A DNA stretch of 64,000 nt from Primula veris (Eukaryota; Streptophyta; Magnoliopsida; Ericales; Primulaceae), in NCBI GenBank assembly GCA_963682055.1, contig OY821749.1, positions 7,862,336 to 7,926,335 of the forward strand, written 5' to 3'. Under the pieces are notes generated by a model. That model saw only the letters and a program-made list of their open reading frames with translations, did no database searches and was not told the origin of the DNA. A program made the translations under genes and the position numbers. How positions within the stretch are numbered: position 1 is the first letter of the stretch; every line of letters begins with the position of its first letter. This document shows positions 45,370-56,878 of this stretch, piece after piece.

Positions 45370-47235
45370 TGGATTTTTGTAAAAAAACTAAGTTTTTGGA
45401 TTTTTTTTAAAGATTTTTTTTTGAGTTTTTTCCTTTTTTTATATTTTTATATTTTTTGGTCAACGTCATAGACCGTCGAAGACCGAGTGACGCCGAAGAT
45501 CGACAGTAGTCAACGCCGTAGACTGGTCAATGGTCTTGATCTTCGTCAAAGTTTTATTGGGTCAATTGTGTTGGATTTATATGCATTAGCAAGATGGTAC
45601 TAGTTTGCAATTAATAGTTTGAAATGGATACTAACTCTTACATAAATAGTTTTAAATGATATCTATAAAAAAACTCACTCATCGGAAAATGCATTTGACA
45701 TAAACTCTAAAAGGTTATATAAGAAAATTTTAGATTAGTCCATGTACCAAAGAATGATAGATAAATATAGTTTTCTTTGTTATAGCGCAGATCTGTATGG
45801 ACTTGGGTTGAATGGTTATTATCTTGCGAGTTGTTAGTTTGTGCTCCCAAAATGTGAAGACATTTGGGTTAAGACAAGTGTCTTTCGATACTAGTTCTAC
45901 ATTTGGGGTTTGGCCTCTACCGACTTTTGGGCTTTATTTCCCGTATATATAACTAGAAAAAAAAAACGGAAAAAATAAAAAGTTTTCGTGTATGTAGAAA
46001 CTAGTGCATGTCCATTATATCCTACTTTCTTGGGTAAAACTGAACCTAATTTTGCCTAATTGACTTCTTTGGTAGTTGACTGACTGGCTCTAATCCATCT
46101 CGTTACAAGTCAAAAGGGCATACCAAAGGTAGGGAAGAATCCAAAAAACTCAGTTAAAAGTTAAAAATTTAAAAATGCATTATCAGAGGAATCGCCTATT
46201 ACATTAATTAAATATTATTCAATAGCTCCTAATTAATAGTTGACCTGGATGAGCATTGTGTATACTTTCAGGATATTTCTGGGTAAATTGGAACACAAGC
46301 TTGTCATCTTTGAATGTTTTAAGTTCACATTATCATCATTGAGTAAACTATTTTGCTTGATCAGAAAACTAGGATCATGCACATGTATTACTTATAATGG
46401 ATGTTAATTAGCTTTCTAGTTTCATAAACACAGTTATTTCAGTAAAAAAAAAATACTCAAGCGACGGGATTAATGACGGTATTTTTTACTACGAACTTAT
46501 TAACGACGGTTTTTGTGACGGATTTATGACTGTTTAGTTAATTTATGACAGATTTTTAAATTAGTGACAAACTTGTAACAATTTTTAACTCTAAATAAAT
46601 CAAGTATTATTTTATAGTGTTTGTGGTCATTCACGTATTCTATACAGATAAGATTAACAAAAATATAGTATTTATGCACGCAAATAAAATAAAGAAATTT
46701 ACACAAGCAAATCATTATGTCAGGGTTACTGATTGAACATGATGCACATAAATGGGAAGGATCACTTTCCGTCCAATTAATGTAGCATGCAGACACACTC
46801 TCGAAAAGAGTTAATTTCTGGGTAATACTTACGTACCGATTGGGACTTAATTTGTCTTCCATTAGAACTTATAATTTTGAGAACATACATACTCAGTATA
46901 TGTATAGTTCTCCTTAAGTAAGACTAAGTTTTCTTTTTGGTTTTTGGACCAAGATAATACGATAGACGTGTTGCACCCCTTAAATAAAATAAAAAATACG
47001 ATAGAGCTTTAAACCCGACAATATATATATACGGGAAACTCAACCTATTGCTTAATTAAATTTCCATAGCGGCCAGTTTCCACATCGAAATGTCAAACAA
47101 ATCAGCATTAGTTTTGTTTTACTAACCCCTTAATTGGTGTATGGGAGACTAAGCAATTATGTGCGGAAACTAACACGTGTAGAACACTTAATATATAATA
47201 AAATAAAGAGCCATTATATATAACGAGTTTCATAA
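45370..47235. other. non-genic DNA upstream of the fold-back element
   Basis: No supported gene. The segment 46455-46560 has GACGG..GACGGTTTTTGTGACGG words such as occur in some CACTA-derived repeats, but no ends were found. Confidence 0.45.
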
Positions 47236-47244
47236 TTTCAGTAT
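47236..47244. repeat. target site duplication TTTCAGTAT
   Basis: The 9-base sequence recurs at 49859-49867, exactly flanking the inverted ends of the element between. Confidence 0.92.
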
Positions 47245-47352
47245 GAGGTTGAATTTTTATACTACACTTTTTCTGAAAAAACGCACAAACCGTACATTTA
47301 ATTTACGGTTTACAGAAATTACATGCAAACCGTACATTAAATGTACGGTTTG

Positions 47353-47385
<33 letters not shown>

Positions 47386-47923
47386 GTAATTTCAATTTGT
47401 AAAATAGGAAAAAATATATAAAATATGCAAATCTATAATTCACTTAGCTATATATAATTGTTTGTTGTTTGTTTATATTAATTATAGAAATTATAATGAT
47501 TGTTGATATTTGTCCCATTTTTTGCAACTGTTCGGAAAGGAAGGAAGCAACTGTTCGGAAATGAAGCAAGCAACTGTTCGGAAAGGAAGCAAGCAACTGT
47601 TCGGAAATGAAGCAAGCAACTGTTCGGAAACGAAGCAAGCAACTGTTCGGAAAGGAAGCAAGCAACTGTTCGGAAAGGAAGCAACTGTTCGGAAAATTTT
47701 TCGCTCGGGGCGCTGCCCCGCACCCCGCCCGCTGTCCTGGCAGCGGGACCCCAGCCAGGGGCTCTCGCCCCTTGGACCCCGCCAGGGGCTCTGCCCCTAG
47801 GACCCCGCCAGGGGCTCTGCCCCTTGGAACCCTGTTTCAATTATTCATATTCAATTATACGTTGGCTCGACGAGCGTGCACTCCGCACTTCCCTAACTCG
47901 TTTGCGAGTTTAACGCATTATTG
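47245..47923 (+). repeat. left arm of the fold-back element
   Basis: 679 bp, containing two hairpins (47286-47316 and 47330-47358), poly(T), minisatellite (about 47524-47693) and GC-rich modules (about 47700-47830). The open frames predicted across the minisatellite on both strands are repeat artefacts. Confidence 0.9.
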
Positions 47924-47985
47924 CATCGGCCTATAATAAATCACATTACTATTAAAATACATTGATGATACTAAAATCACCAACA

Positions 47986-48328
47986 GTTTAGGGTTTGTAA
48001 TTTAGGGTTTAGGGTTTGTAATTTAGGATTTAGGGTTTAGTGTTTAGGATTTAGGTTTTAGTGTTTAGTGTTTAGGATTTAGGGTTTGTAATTTAGGGTT
48101 TTTAATTTAGTGTTTAGGGTTTAGTGTTTAGGGTTTAGGGTTTAGTAATTTCAGCAATATTGGTCCAAATCTTTCATCTGTAATATACAAACCCTAAACC
48201 CTAAATCCTAAACCCTAAACCCTAAACACTAAATTAAAAACCCTAAATTACAAACCCTAAACCCTAAATCCTAAACACTAAACCCTAAACCCTAAATCCT
48301 AAACACTAAACACTAAACCCTAAATTAA
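47986..48328. repeat. inverted pair of telomere-like arrays
   Basis: TTTAGGG-type repeats (47986-48147) face CCCTAAA-type repeats (48187-48328) across about 40 bases. The arrays are degenerate and share the same irregular words (such as TTTGTAATTTAGGG and TTTTTAATTTAG), so one is an inverted copy of the other. Confidence 0.85.
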
Positions 48329-48329
48329 T

Positions 48330-48986
48330 TTGCTAACTCAGCAACTAGAAAACCTGAATATTGGGAAAGGTAAAAATATAACTGTTTTATCAGAAAACTC
48401 GGATGATATCGATCATATAAATAGTTTTGAAAAACAACTTTTAGCTATGGATACTCCAGAACAACAGGCTAGTGTTAATCAAAATGTCTTTGGAAAATCC
48501 ACTCCTTTTGGCAGAAAATCAGTTCCAACTGCCCCTATGAAGCATTATTATTCTCGACCGAGTCCACAATATCTTCTTTATGAAGAAGAAGGTGGTAATA
48601 TTTTTACTAGTTTTAGTGCTACAACCATTTATGAATGCAATATTGATGGTATGACAGAATACCAAATTATGGTTATGTTACATAGAATGACTATGTATTC
48701 TACAGTATGTTTAGGTGCTAATAACACCGATTACCAAATTGCTGAATTCATTGTTGCTGGCTTTGCCGGTCAATTACGCGGTTGGTGGGATAATGTTTTA
48801 ACCCTTGATCACCAACGCACGATATTAACAGCCACAAAAATGGTTAGGAATCCTATTAAGACTGAACAAGGTGTAGATACTAATACAGATACTGTCGCAC
48901 CTAATACAGATACTAAGGTGTATATTACAGATGAAAGATTTGGACCAATATTGTTGAAATTACAAACCCTAAACCCTGAACCCTAA
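48330..48986 (+). pseudogene. gag/capsid-like fragment captured in the fold-back element
   Basis: An open frame without a proper start (first in-frame ATG 48447) reads EEEGGNIFTSFSATTIYEC, IDGMTEYQIMVMLHRMTMY and IAEFIVAGFAGQLRGWWDN. This wording resembles the capsid-like region of plant retroelement or pararetrovirus polyproteins; the exact family is not certain. The C-terminal residues (LQTLNPEP) are translated telomere-like repeat, and the 5' edge likewise adjoins a telomere-like array, so only a fragment is held. No zinc knuckle, protease or polymerase is present. It is probably not a functional gene, although some 210 codons remain open. Confidence 0.6.
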
Positions 48987-49165
48987 ACCCTAAACCCTAA
49001 ACCCTAAACACTAAATTAAAAACCCTAAATTACAAACCCTAAACCCTAAATCCTAAACACTAAACCCTAAATCCTAAATCCTAAACCGTAAACCCTAAAC
49101 CCTAAATTACAAACCCTAAACCCTAAACCCTAAACCCTAAATTACAAACCCTAAACCCTAATTTA
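48961..49165. repeat. third telomere-like array (CCCTAAA)
   Basis: Same orientation and same irregular variants as 48187-48328 (AAACACTAAATTAAAAACCC, CTAAATTACAAACCC), followed directly by the right arm. Confidence 0.85.
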
Positions 49166-49166
49166 C

Positions 49167-49858
49167 AATAATGCGTTAAACTCGTAAACGAGTTAGGGAA
49201 GTGCGGAGTGCACGCTCGTCGAGCCAACGTATAATTGAATATGAATAATTGAAACGGGGTTCCAAGGGGCAGAGCCCCTGGCGGGGTCCTAGGGGCAGAG
49301 CCCCTGGCGGGGTCCAAGGGGCGAGAGCCCCTGGCTGGGGTCCCGCTGCCAGGACAGCGGGCGGGGTGCGGGGCAGCGCCCCGAGCGAAAATTTTTCCGA
49401 ACAGTTGCTTCCTTTCCGAACAGTTGCTTGCTTCGTTTCCGAACAGTTGCTTGCTTCGTTTCCGAACAGTTGCTTGCTTCCTTTCCGAACAGTTGCTTGC
49501 TTCATTTCCGAACAGTTGCTTGCTTCCTTTCCGAACAGTTGCTTCCTTTCCGAACAGTTGCTTCCTTTCCGAACAGTTGCAAAAAATGGGACAAATATCA
49601 ACAATTATTATAATTTCTATAATTAATATAAACAAACAACAAACAATTATATATAGCTAAGTGAATTATGAATTTGCATATTTTATATATTTTTCCTATT
49701 TTACAAATTGAAATTACAAAAAAAAAAAAAAAAAAAAAAAAAATTACATACAAACCGTACATTAAATGTACGGTTTGCATGTAATTTCTGTAAACCGTAA
49801 ATTAAATGTACGGTTTGTGCGTTTTTTCAGAAAAAGTGTAGTATAAAAATCCAACCTC
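49167..49858 (-). repeat. right arm of the fold-back element
   Basis: Reverse complement of the left arm with the same module order. It has about one more minisatellite unit (49396-49580), a poly(A) run (49718-49742) and the two hairpins (about 49751-49779 and 49792-49818). Confidence 0.9.
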
Positions 49859-49867
49859 TTTCAGTAT

Positions 49868-50447
49868 AGTTACCACTGTATGACTTCTTTTACTAATAAA
49901 GCTTTTTTTAATAAGATTGCACAAGGCTATACATAGATTGATAACTCGTATAACTTAATTAGGTATCAAATAACTGAATGAGACTCCACACGAATATGTT
50001 AATCAGTATGATCAACGAATTAAAAAATCTAAGTTTTGTACCTCAAACATGCCTAGTCATGTCACGATATTAATTTATTGTAATATTTTTAAAGGGAAAC
50101 TTATTTGCATACGGTATATGACCATATGACCACATTAAACCAAAAAAGCGATTTTGTTACATTCAATCCCTTCGAACCTACTTTACCGGCTACCCCGCAA
50201 TAAGAGCATCATCATTTATACATAAAGCAAAGACAATGGTTGAATGTCAACTTTTTTTCTCGAATTTTTAATTATTTGATCCTTCAGATTTCAAACTATC
50301 CCCAACTTTCTTATCAAGTTTCCACCCAATCTATTCATATAAAAACCAAAAATATTTAGTATGAATATGATCATATATAATGCCACAATTCCCATATTTC
50401 ATTAACAACGAACTATAAAAACCAAAAAATTGTTAGAAAATAAGAGA
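49868..50447 (+). promoter_or_regulatory. PME upstream region
   Basis: 580 bases between the fold-back element and the PME start codon. CATATAAAAACC near 50337-50348 is a plausible TATA box about 100 bases before the ATG. A second CTATAAAAACC at 50413-50423 is too close to leave a normal leader. Confidence 0.5.
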
Positions 50448-51324
50448 ATGATGCCCCAAGTATCTCCTTTTTTATGCATTTTATTATTTTCATTCTTTCA
50501 TCGAATCCTAACCGATGATTCCCTCCAGAACATCAGCTATTGGTGTAGCATCACTCCTCATCCTGAATCCTGTAGATTTTATACTACTGGGTTGCACCAA
50601 TATATTCCCAAAAAAATATCAGATTTTCGAACATTGTTAGTCCAAGTCACACTAGAGCAAGCTCTTCAAGCACAAACAAAAGCAAAAGAGCTCGAACAAC
50701 ATTGTCATAGCAAACAAAAGATGGCTGCATGGGTTGATTGTGCAAAACTATACGATGACACGATCCTACAACTAAACCGCACCCACCACGGCCTAACTAC
50801 TAAAACCAGAATGTCCACGGATTATGATGTGCAGACATGGCTCAGCACTGCACTTACTAATCTTGAAACATGTAAATTAGGGTCTTACGAGCTGAAGGTC
50901 TCAAACTTTATCTCAACTATCTTATCCAGTAACCTAATGGAATTAATCAGTAATAGCCTGGCTATAAATGAAAAACTGGTTACACAACAAGATGTTAATA
51001 AAGAGTATCCGAACTGGATTACGAAGAAAGAGAGAAGGTTGTTGCAAGGTTCGTCTTTGTCTTACAACTTCATCTATAAAGTTGCGAAAGGCAGATCGGG
51101 GAATTTTAGCTCTATTCAAGCGGCAATTAATCATGCCGTCTCTAATAGAGTAGGGAATAGGAGGATAGTTATACATGTAAAAAGAGGGGTATATTGGGAG
51201 AATATTGTGATAAATAATACTATGAGTAAGATCACACTGGTTGGGGATGGTTTGAGATACACAATCATCACTGGTAACCGGAGTGTTTCGACAGGGTTCA
51301 CAACTTACAACTCTGCTACCGTAG
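50448..51324 (+). CDS. pectinesterase (PME) with PMEI prodomain, exon 1
   Basis: Exon 1 (877 bases) encodes residues 1-292 of a 523-residue type-I pectin methylesterase completed by 52261-52955. Residues 4-22 are a hydrophobic signal or anchor segment. A PMEI-like prodomain follows with its cysteines at 33, 42, 98 and 142, then a RRLL processing motif at 196-199 and the start of the beta-helix catalytic domain (VAKGRSGNFSSIQAAI, then GVYWE at 247-251). Family role: de-esterify wall homogalacturonan after the prodomain is removed in the Golgi. The first of two adjacent ATGs is taken. The donor is CCGTAG/GTAAGG at 51325, a perfect consensus, leaving phase 1. A nearby PME relative at 59422 keeps the same intron phase. 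Confidence 0.92.
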
Positions 51325-52260
51325 GTAAGGAAATAATCTCTCCACCCTACTTGTAGCTTTGTTTCTTTAAAGTTTGATGATTACACTTTGTTGTGTTCAA
51401 TTTGGATATGAATTTGGGGTTGTTTTTGAAATATAAAAATGATGCTTATTAAGGTAAAAAGACATCTCCATGCTCTTAACTATTACGTTATATATAGTAG
51501 GATTCAAGCTAAGGGTATTAAATTTATCCTTTCTCAATTTGGGAATTTTTTTTCAGACACATCTTAATTTATAACAATTTTACTTTACTTGCCAGCCAGA
51601 TTTTTTTTTACCCCGTTATGTCTATACATACAGATGCCCATATTTCTCAAACTAGAAAACCATGGTAATATCCAACTATCCAAGAATAGCAAAACTTTTC
51701 TGTAGTTGTCTAAGGCCATTGATTCCCCAAGCAAGGTGTAGACTTTTGGACATTAATTAGTTATCACTCATGCACGGGTTAATTTAGCAAGCAACACATA
51801 AATAATTATGTAAAGGCATCATAAAGGAATTGATTTTTTTAATATTAATTCATTTTTGTAAGTATTACAAATTCAATTTGCATGTTATAGTTGAACAATA
51901 AAAAGAAATACAAGTAATTAACCTTTTGCTCTTTTGCATATGTTGACTCAAAGGAATACTAAAAGATATAATAAATTAACCAGATCATTTCTTCATTGTT
52001 GATAAATCATAATAGGTGTATAGCTATTTTTATCCTTTTTCTTTATTTTACGGAAAAAGGATAATTGAAATATCATCAACGATTCAACCCACGTATCATT
52101 TTCACATGTAGTGTACGTACTTTCTTTACCAACCTCAAATAAGGATTGATTCTTATCATACCAATTCACAGATTAAAGGAATAAGATCTCTCAATTATAC
52201 TCAAAATACAACCCGTAAAAAACTAGCTTTTGAATGAACCCGTGTTTTTTTACTTTTCAG
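51325..52260 (+). other. PME intron (936 bp)
   Basis: GTAAGG...TTTTCAG at the position before the GDGF-like motif where type-I PME genes usually carry an intron. AT-rich, with no embedded feature recognised. Confidence 0.88.
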
Positions 52261-52955
52261 GAGTTGATGGGCCTGGATTCATAGCCCGAGGCATCACTTT
52301 CCGCAACACCGCAGGTCCTCAAAGAGGCCAAGCAGTAGCCCTACGCTCGGCCTCCGACCTCTCCGTCTTCTATGCGTGCTCCTTCGAAGGATACCAAGAC
52401 ACCCTCTTCGTCCAAGCTCAACGCCAGTTTTTCAAAACATGTTACATCTCCGGAACAGTTGATTTTATTTTCGGAAATGCTGCTGTTGTAATTCAAAACT
52501 GCAACATCTATGTACGTAAACCCATGAGGGGACAGGCAAACGTGATTACGGCACAAGGCCGAGGAGACCCATATCAAAACACAGGCATTTCGATACAAAA
52601 CTCACGAATTATGGCTGCCCCTGACCTATTACCCGTGGCTGCATCATATGATACATATTTAGGTAGGCCGTGGAGACAATTTGCGCGGACAGTGTTTTTA
52701 AATTGTTATTTAGGGAGCTTAGTTAGTCCCTCAGGGTGGATGGCTTGGGAAAATTCAACTTTTGCCCAAACTACAGTATTTTACGGAGAATATATGAATT
52801 TCGGGCCGGGGGCTTCAATAACTGAAAGAGTGAATTGGACAGGGTATCATGTTATTGAAAGTGCTAATGTTGCGTCACAGTTTACCGTGACAAGCTTGAT
52901 CTCTGGTCGGGGCTGGTTGCGAGGCACCCGAGTGCCATACATTGCTGGTCTTTAA
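52261..52955 (+). CDS. pectinesterase (PME), exon 2 (catalytic domain)
   Basis: Joined after TTTTCAG, it reads TVG/VDGPGFIARGITFRNTAGP and ends in IAGL plus TAA. All signature motifs are present: GQAVALR with Gln316, YQDTL with Gln338 and the acid Asp339, VDFIFG with nucleophile Asp360, and LGRPW with Arg428. The catalytic set is complete, so the enzyme is predicted active. The sum of both exons (1572 bases) is exactly 523 codons plus stop, with no lesions. It acts in the cell wall on methyl-esterified pectin. The PMEI gene at 2577 encodes a family that restrains such enzymes, but pairing of these two is not shown. Confidence 0.93.
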
Positions 52956-53700
52956 TAAGGGTTTAATACATATATATGTCATATGTAATTTATTGTGTGT
53001 GATTATAAAAAAAATGTAATTATTGTGTATAATGTAATTGTTTAATATGTGACACATAAATCTGTTAATTCGTTTATTAACGGCACCTCTAGTAACTTAG
53101 AGTACTTTATTTTTATTAAATCAAATAAAGTAAACATAATTTTTTTCATCTGGATATGGTGTAATTTGATTCAATAGTCAGTTTTTTTTTTTTTTAAATA
53201 TTGTTATTGACGTTAGTGGTGAAAGAAGGTTTGTAAATTGGTAGTTTATGATGTACCTAATTTACTACATTTAAAATAAATTCATATTTTTATTTTTATT
53301 GTTGTTTATTCAAATCCCGTTGTTAAAAGAAAGACGTAAAAGAAGCTCATTTGATTTAGTGTGGCTAAAGTGACATCCGGATCAAGTTGTTACCCAATTA
53401 TGGATATAACCATAAGATAATTCCAGATCAGGTCAAAAACAACCCAGCGTGCAATTTTACAAACATATTTTCCTTAATCCTAAATCGGAGCTTAATCCCG
53501 ACCACATCAGTATTCTAAATGATGAAGATCTAGTAGATATTATTATTTACCTCGATTGTTGCAATCGGCTTTTTATGAAGCAGATTGGAGTAAGTGGATC
53601 TCTAAGTTTAATTATCTCCATTCTGCTCAATTAAAACCATAAACCACTCTCAAAGTGCACGACAATTAATTGATTGATTTCTTCAGTGGTAAAATCAGTT
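52956..53700. other. intergenic DNA 3' of PME
   Basis: AT-rich, no gene seen. A putative 3' untranslated region lies at the left. Confidence 0.5.
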
Positions 53701-54165
53701 AAAAGCAAGGTTAAGAGTAGGAGAAGTGCAGAGAAAGTGCACATCTATTTCTACAAAAGTTTTGTCCCGTTGTAATATATGTTAAGCAGGGATGAGAAAG
53801 TTTTGGTTCTTTTGTTACATACCCGTACTTTTGTGCTATTGTTAATTCTCTTGTTATTCTTGCCATTATCATTACGTCTTGTTGTTCATTGAATTTACAA
53901 TTGCTACTGTCATGATTTTTTTTATGGCAACAACTGCAAAAAGACGGCACACTTTCATGCGCACAACTTTGCCAAAAACTCTCCTTGTTCAAATAAAATC
54001 CGAACTCTCTTTAATAATTCTTTTCTTTGGTTTATCTCAATACAATACCGTGCAAATCCTAGCCTTGATAGAGTAGTTGTAGGTTCATCAAACTTCATCG
54101 GTGTGCTATAAGCCTTTGCTATAGACAAGATGCTTGCTTTATTGTATAACTGTATTTGATGCATG
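53700..54165 (-). pseudogene. LINE ORF1 fragment (DUF4283/zinc knuckle)
   Basis: On the minus strand 54164-53955 reads SILSIAKAYSTPMKFDEPTT.LSRLGFARYCIEI, typical of the DUF4283-associated region of plant L1 ORF1. A second frame (53992-53711) continues with SVPSFCSCCHKKNHDSSNC, a CCHC-like knuckle whose His/Cys spacing is kept. A frameshift separates the two. No ORF2 follows. Confidence 0.65.
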
Positions 54166-54811
54166 CGTAAATTAATTCTAGTTAGAGTTTGTCTACTAGG
54201 GAGAAATTCATAATTAAGTCCATTTAAAGACGCTCAGAAAATAATTATGCATAAACCAGGTATCCCTAAGACAGACACAAATGCTCTTATTGATGAAAGC
54301 CTCTAATTCAAATGTGCTTATATTCAATTACACCGATGCACACATTTTAAAACCACGAAAACAGTTTATCTTTCTTAGATTACAATAGAGGGACTTTTAT
54401 GTGAAAATATTCCAACAATAGTTTATCAGAACTCAGAAGGGGGTTATTAATTTTCTAACGTCTTCTTTTGTCAATATTATTGCAGATTCATCATGATAAG
54501 GGATCAACTCTTTTGATGAAACATCTTCATGATTTCATCCCGTTTCCCAACAATGGATGCAAATGACATGTTTTCAGGAGCGGAGTTGGGTATTAGTTGT
54601 GTTTTGAGGTCCATTGTAGTGTAACAACCTCTGCCGAGGAGGCTGCCATTATACCTTCAGAGTGACGGCTAGGGTGTTGTCTCACAATTTTCTATTTGTA
54701 AAAAGTTTTCTCACTCTTATGGAATGAGAACAGTCGATCTTTTTGTATCTCATTTATTACTCAGGATTAAAATTCATTTTGAAAAGACATAACCATACTT
54801 TTTCATAATTG
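54166..54811. other. intergenic DNA, no gene seen
   Basis: AT-rich without recognised features; ends at the LINE target duplication. Confidence 0.5.
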
Positions 54812-54822
54812 TAACGACATTA

Positions 54823-56878
54823 TTTTTTTAAATAATCAGTGGAAAACCCACTATTTTATTAAAATAATTAAACACAGTGGAAAAAGTAACTATTACAATC
54901 TAACGAATCAAATTGCAAACCGACAGAAATATTAAGGACTGAAATGAAAATTTAAAACATATGTACACGCGTCCCATTCTTGTCTACAGTAAACCCTTCA
55001 CTTGCCGAAAACTCATCACTTTCCTTTAGAGAGATAATATCCCTCTTTCTTCGCCATACCTTCAAAATCATCTAATTCGTAAATATGGTATTTCCAAAGC
55101 TTCAGTGATGATTACACCTTTGAAATAATCTGAGAAGTCTTCCAATCTGTTTGAAATAACTGGATCATCATCACACCCTTGCTTCGCCAGGTAATCTGCC
55201 CCTTTATTACCCTCTCTTTCTATATGTATAATTTTAAAATTGTGAATACTGAACTGCTGTTTTATTAAATCCTTCAAATATATTAAATCCCATGGGCAAG
55301 TACTCTTCCCTTGTATTATATTTACCAATTGTAAACAATCTGATTCAAATATTATATTACTCTCCCCAACAATTTGAACACCCAATAAAAGTGATGTCAT
55401 CTCAGATTCAAGCCCAGATTTACTATTAATGGAAGTAAAAAACCCTAATAGAAAATTGCCTTGATCATTTCGTAGAACACCCCCAATCCCACTTTTATTA
55501 GTGTTTCCCCTAAAACTGCCATCAATATTAAATTTATTATATCCTTTAGGGGGACATAACCACTTTATCACTTTAATCTTTTTCTTATTTATTACTCTTT
55601 CAGTAATCCCATCTTTTAGATCAAAATTTGGGGGAAAACATTTATCCTTGCTAGAGTAGCTTGTAATCAAACTGTGGACATTCTCACATATTGTACCTCC
55701 ACACATTTTTCTATTATTAAATCTACTACTGCATCTAGCTTTCCAAATTTCCCACACTATAAACACTGGCAATACTTTGCATATTTTCCATTGTAGCTTA
55801 GATAGAACATTACCTGATTGAGACCACCAAGAGATAAATTTACCTCTTGCTTGTTCTGAATTGTTTGTAACACCCAATAATTTATTGAAGTAATTCCACA
55901 CTTCTGTAGCTATAGGCCCATTACTGAATAAATGTTCGGAATCCTCCATATTACAACCACAACATTCACACTTTGAAGATAACATAATACCCAATTTTTG
56001 TATTGCAGGATCCAATGGAAGAGCTTTATTGAAAAATTTCCAGATAAAACAGGATATCTTCACAGGTAATATTTTATCCCAGCATAACTTGTTAATCCAG
56101 TTTATATCATTCTTGTTTCTCATGATCTCCCAAGCTGATTTAATGCTGAACTTACCCAATTTATTGATATCCCAAATAGGAGTATCTTTTCTAAATTTAT
56201 TAATGGTAATCTCACCTGAAAATAGATGTTTCAGATGCATAGGTATATATAGATCAATTTTTTCCCTATCCCACTCACCATTAGTAATAACATCTGAAGC
56301 CATAGTCTTATTATCCAAACTAATATCCTGTAAAGGACCTTTTCCCAACCAATTATCTTGATTTAGAGATATTTTTCCTTCACCCACTAACCAAACAATA
56401 TGCTTCTCAACTTCACTTCTCACTTTTAACATTCTGGTCCAAGTATTATTTCCTTTCCCAGAAGTAACACAATTAGGATGTTTCTTTCTACAAAATTTAG
56501 CTTTCAAGAAATCAGACCACAAACTATTTTTTGTTCTGAAATTCCACCATAATTTAGCTGCAAATGCTTTAGAAATATCATTAAAGCTTCTTAATCCTAA
56601 CCCACCCTCTTCCACTGGTGAACAAACCTTTTTCCAGTTAACCCACTGATGCTTTTTAACTTGATCTGATGAACCCCACAAAAATCTTGCTAAAATTTGA
56701 TCAATTTTTTTAATCACCTGTTTAGGTGGATTCATAGCTGATAGAGTATATACTGGCATAGATTGCAGAACATATTTAATCAGTATAAGTCTTCCACCCA
56801 TATTTAACCATTGACTTTTCCAATTGCTCAACTTTTTTCTTACTTTCAGGATAAGCTCATGGAACAGAACACTCTTTT
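54823..56878 (-). mobile_element. 5'-truncated LINE with 11-bp target duplication
   Basis: TAACGACATTA at 54812-54822 recurs at 56879-56889. A poly(T) run (54823-54829) marks the minus-strand poly(A) tail. The body contains only the C-terminal part of ORF2, the usual result of incomplete target-primed reverse transcription. Confidence 0.85.

Larger units (their letters stand above)
47245..49858. mobile_element. Mutator-type fold-back element with composite interior
   Basis: A 2614-bp element with a 9-bp target duplication and near-identical inverted arms of about 680-690 bp (47245-47923 and 49167-49858). Each arm runs from GAGGTTGAATTTTTATACTAC-type termini through two CCGTACATT...TACGG hairpins, a ~25-base poly(T)/poly(A), a ~21-bp minisatellite (AACTGTTCGGAAAGGAAGC) and a GC-rich block of GGGGCTCTGCCCC modules. 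It ends at CGTTTGCGAGTTTAACGC. The 1243-bp interior has telomere-like arrays and a gag-like reading frame. There is no transposase, so it would need help in trans, plausibly from a relative of the 4.2-9.1-kb element, which has a similar terminus. Confidence 0.92.

Noticed and set aside
47700..47830. GC-rich GGGGCTCTGCCCC modules as organellar DNA insertion
   Set aside because: They are repeated units inside inverted transposon arms and adjoin no organelle genes.
47444..47840. Open frames with repeated FRTVACF or CSERKQ peptides in the fold-back arms
   Set aside because: The 21-bp minisatellite is divisible by three, so frames stay open on both strands without coding meaning.
47986..49165. 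A true chromosome end or telomere
   Set aside because: The arrays are short, degenerate, in both orientations and enclosed by transposon arms with a target duplication; single-copy sequence continues on both sides.
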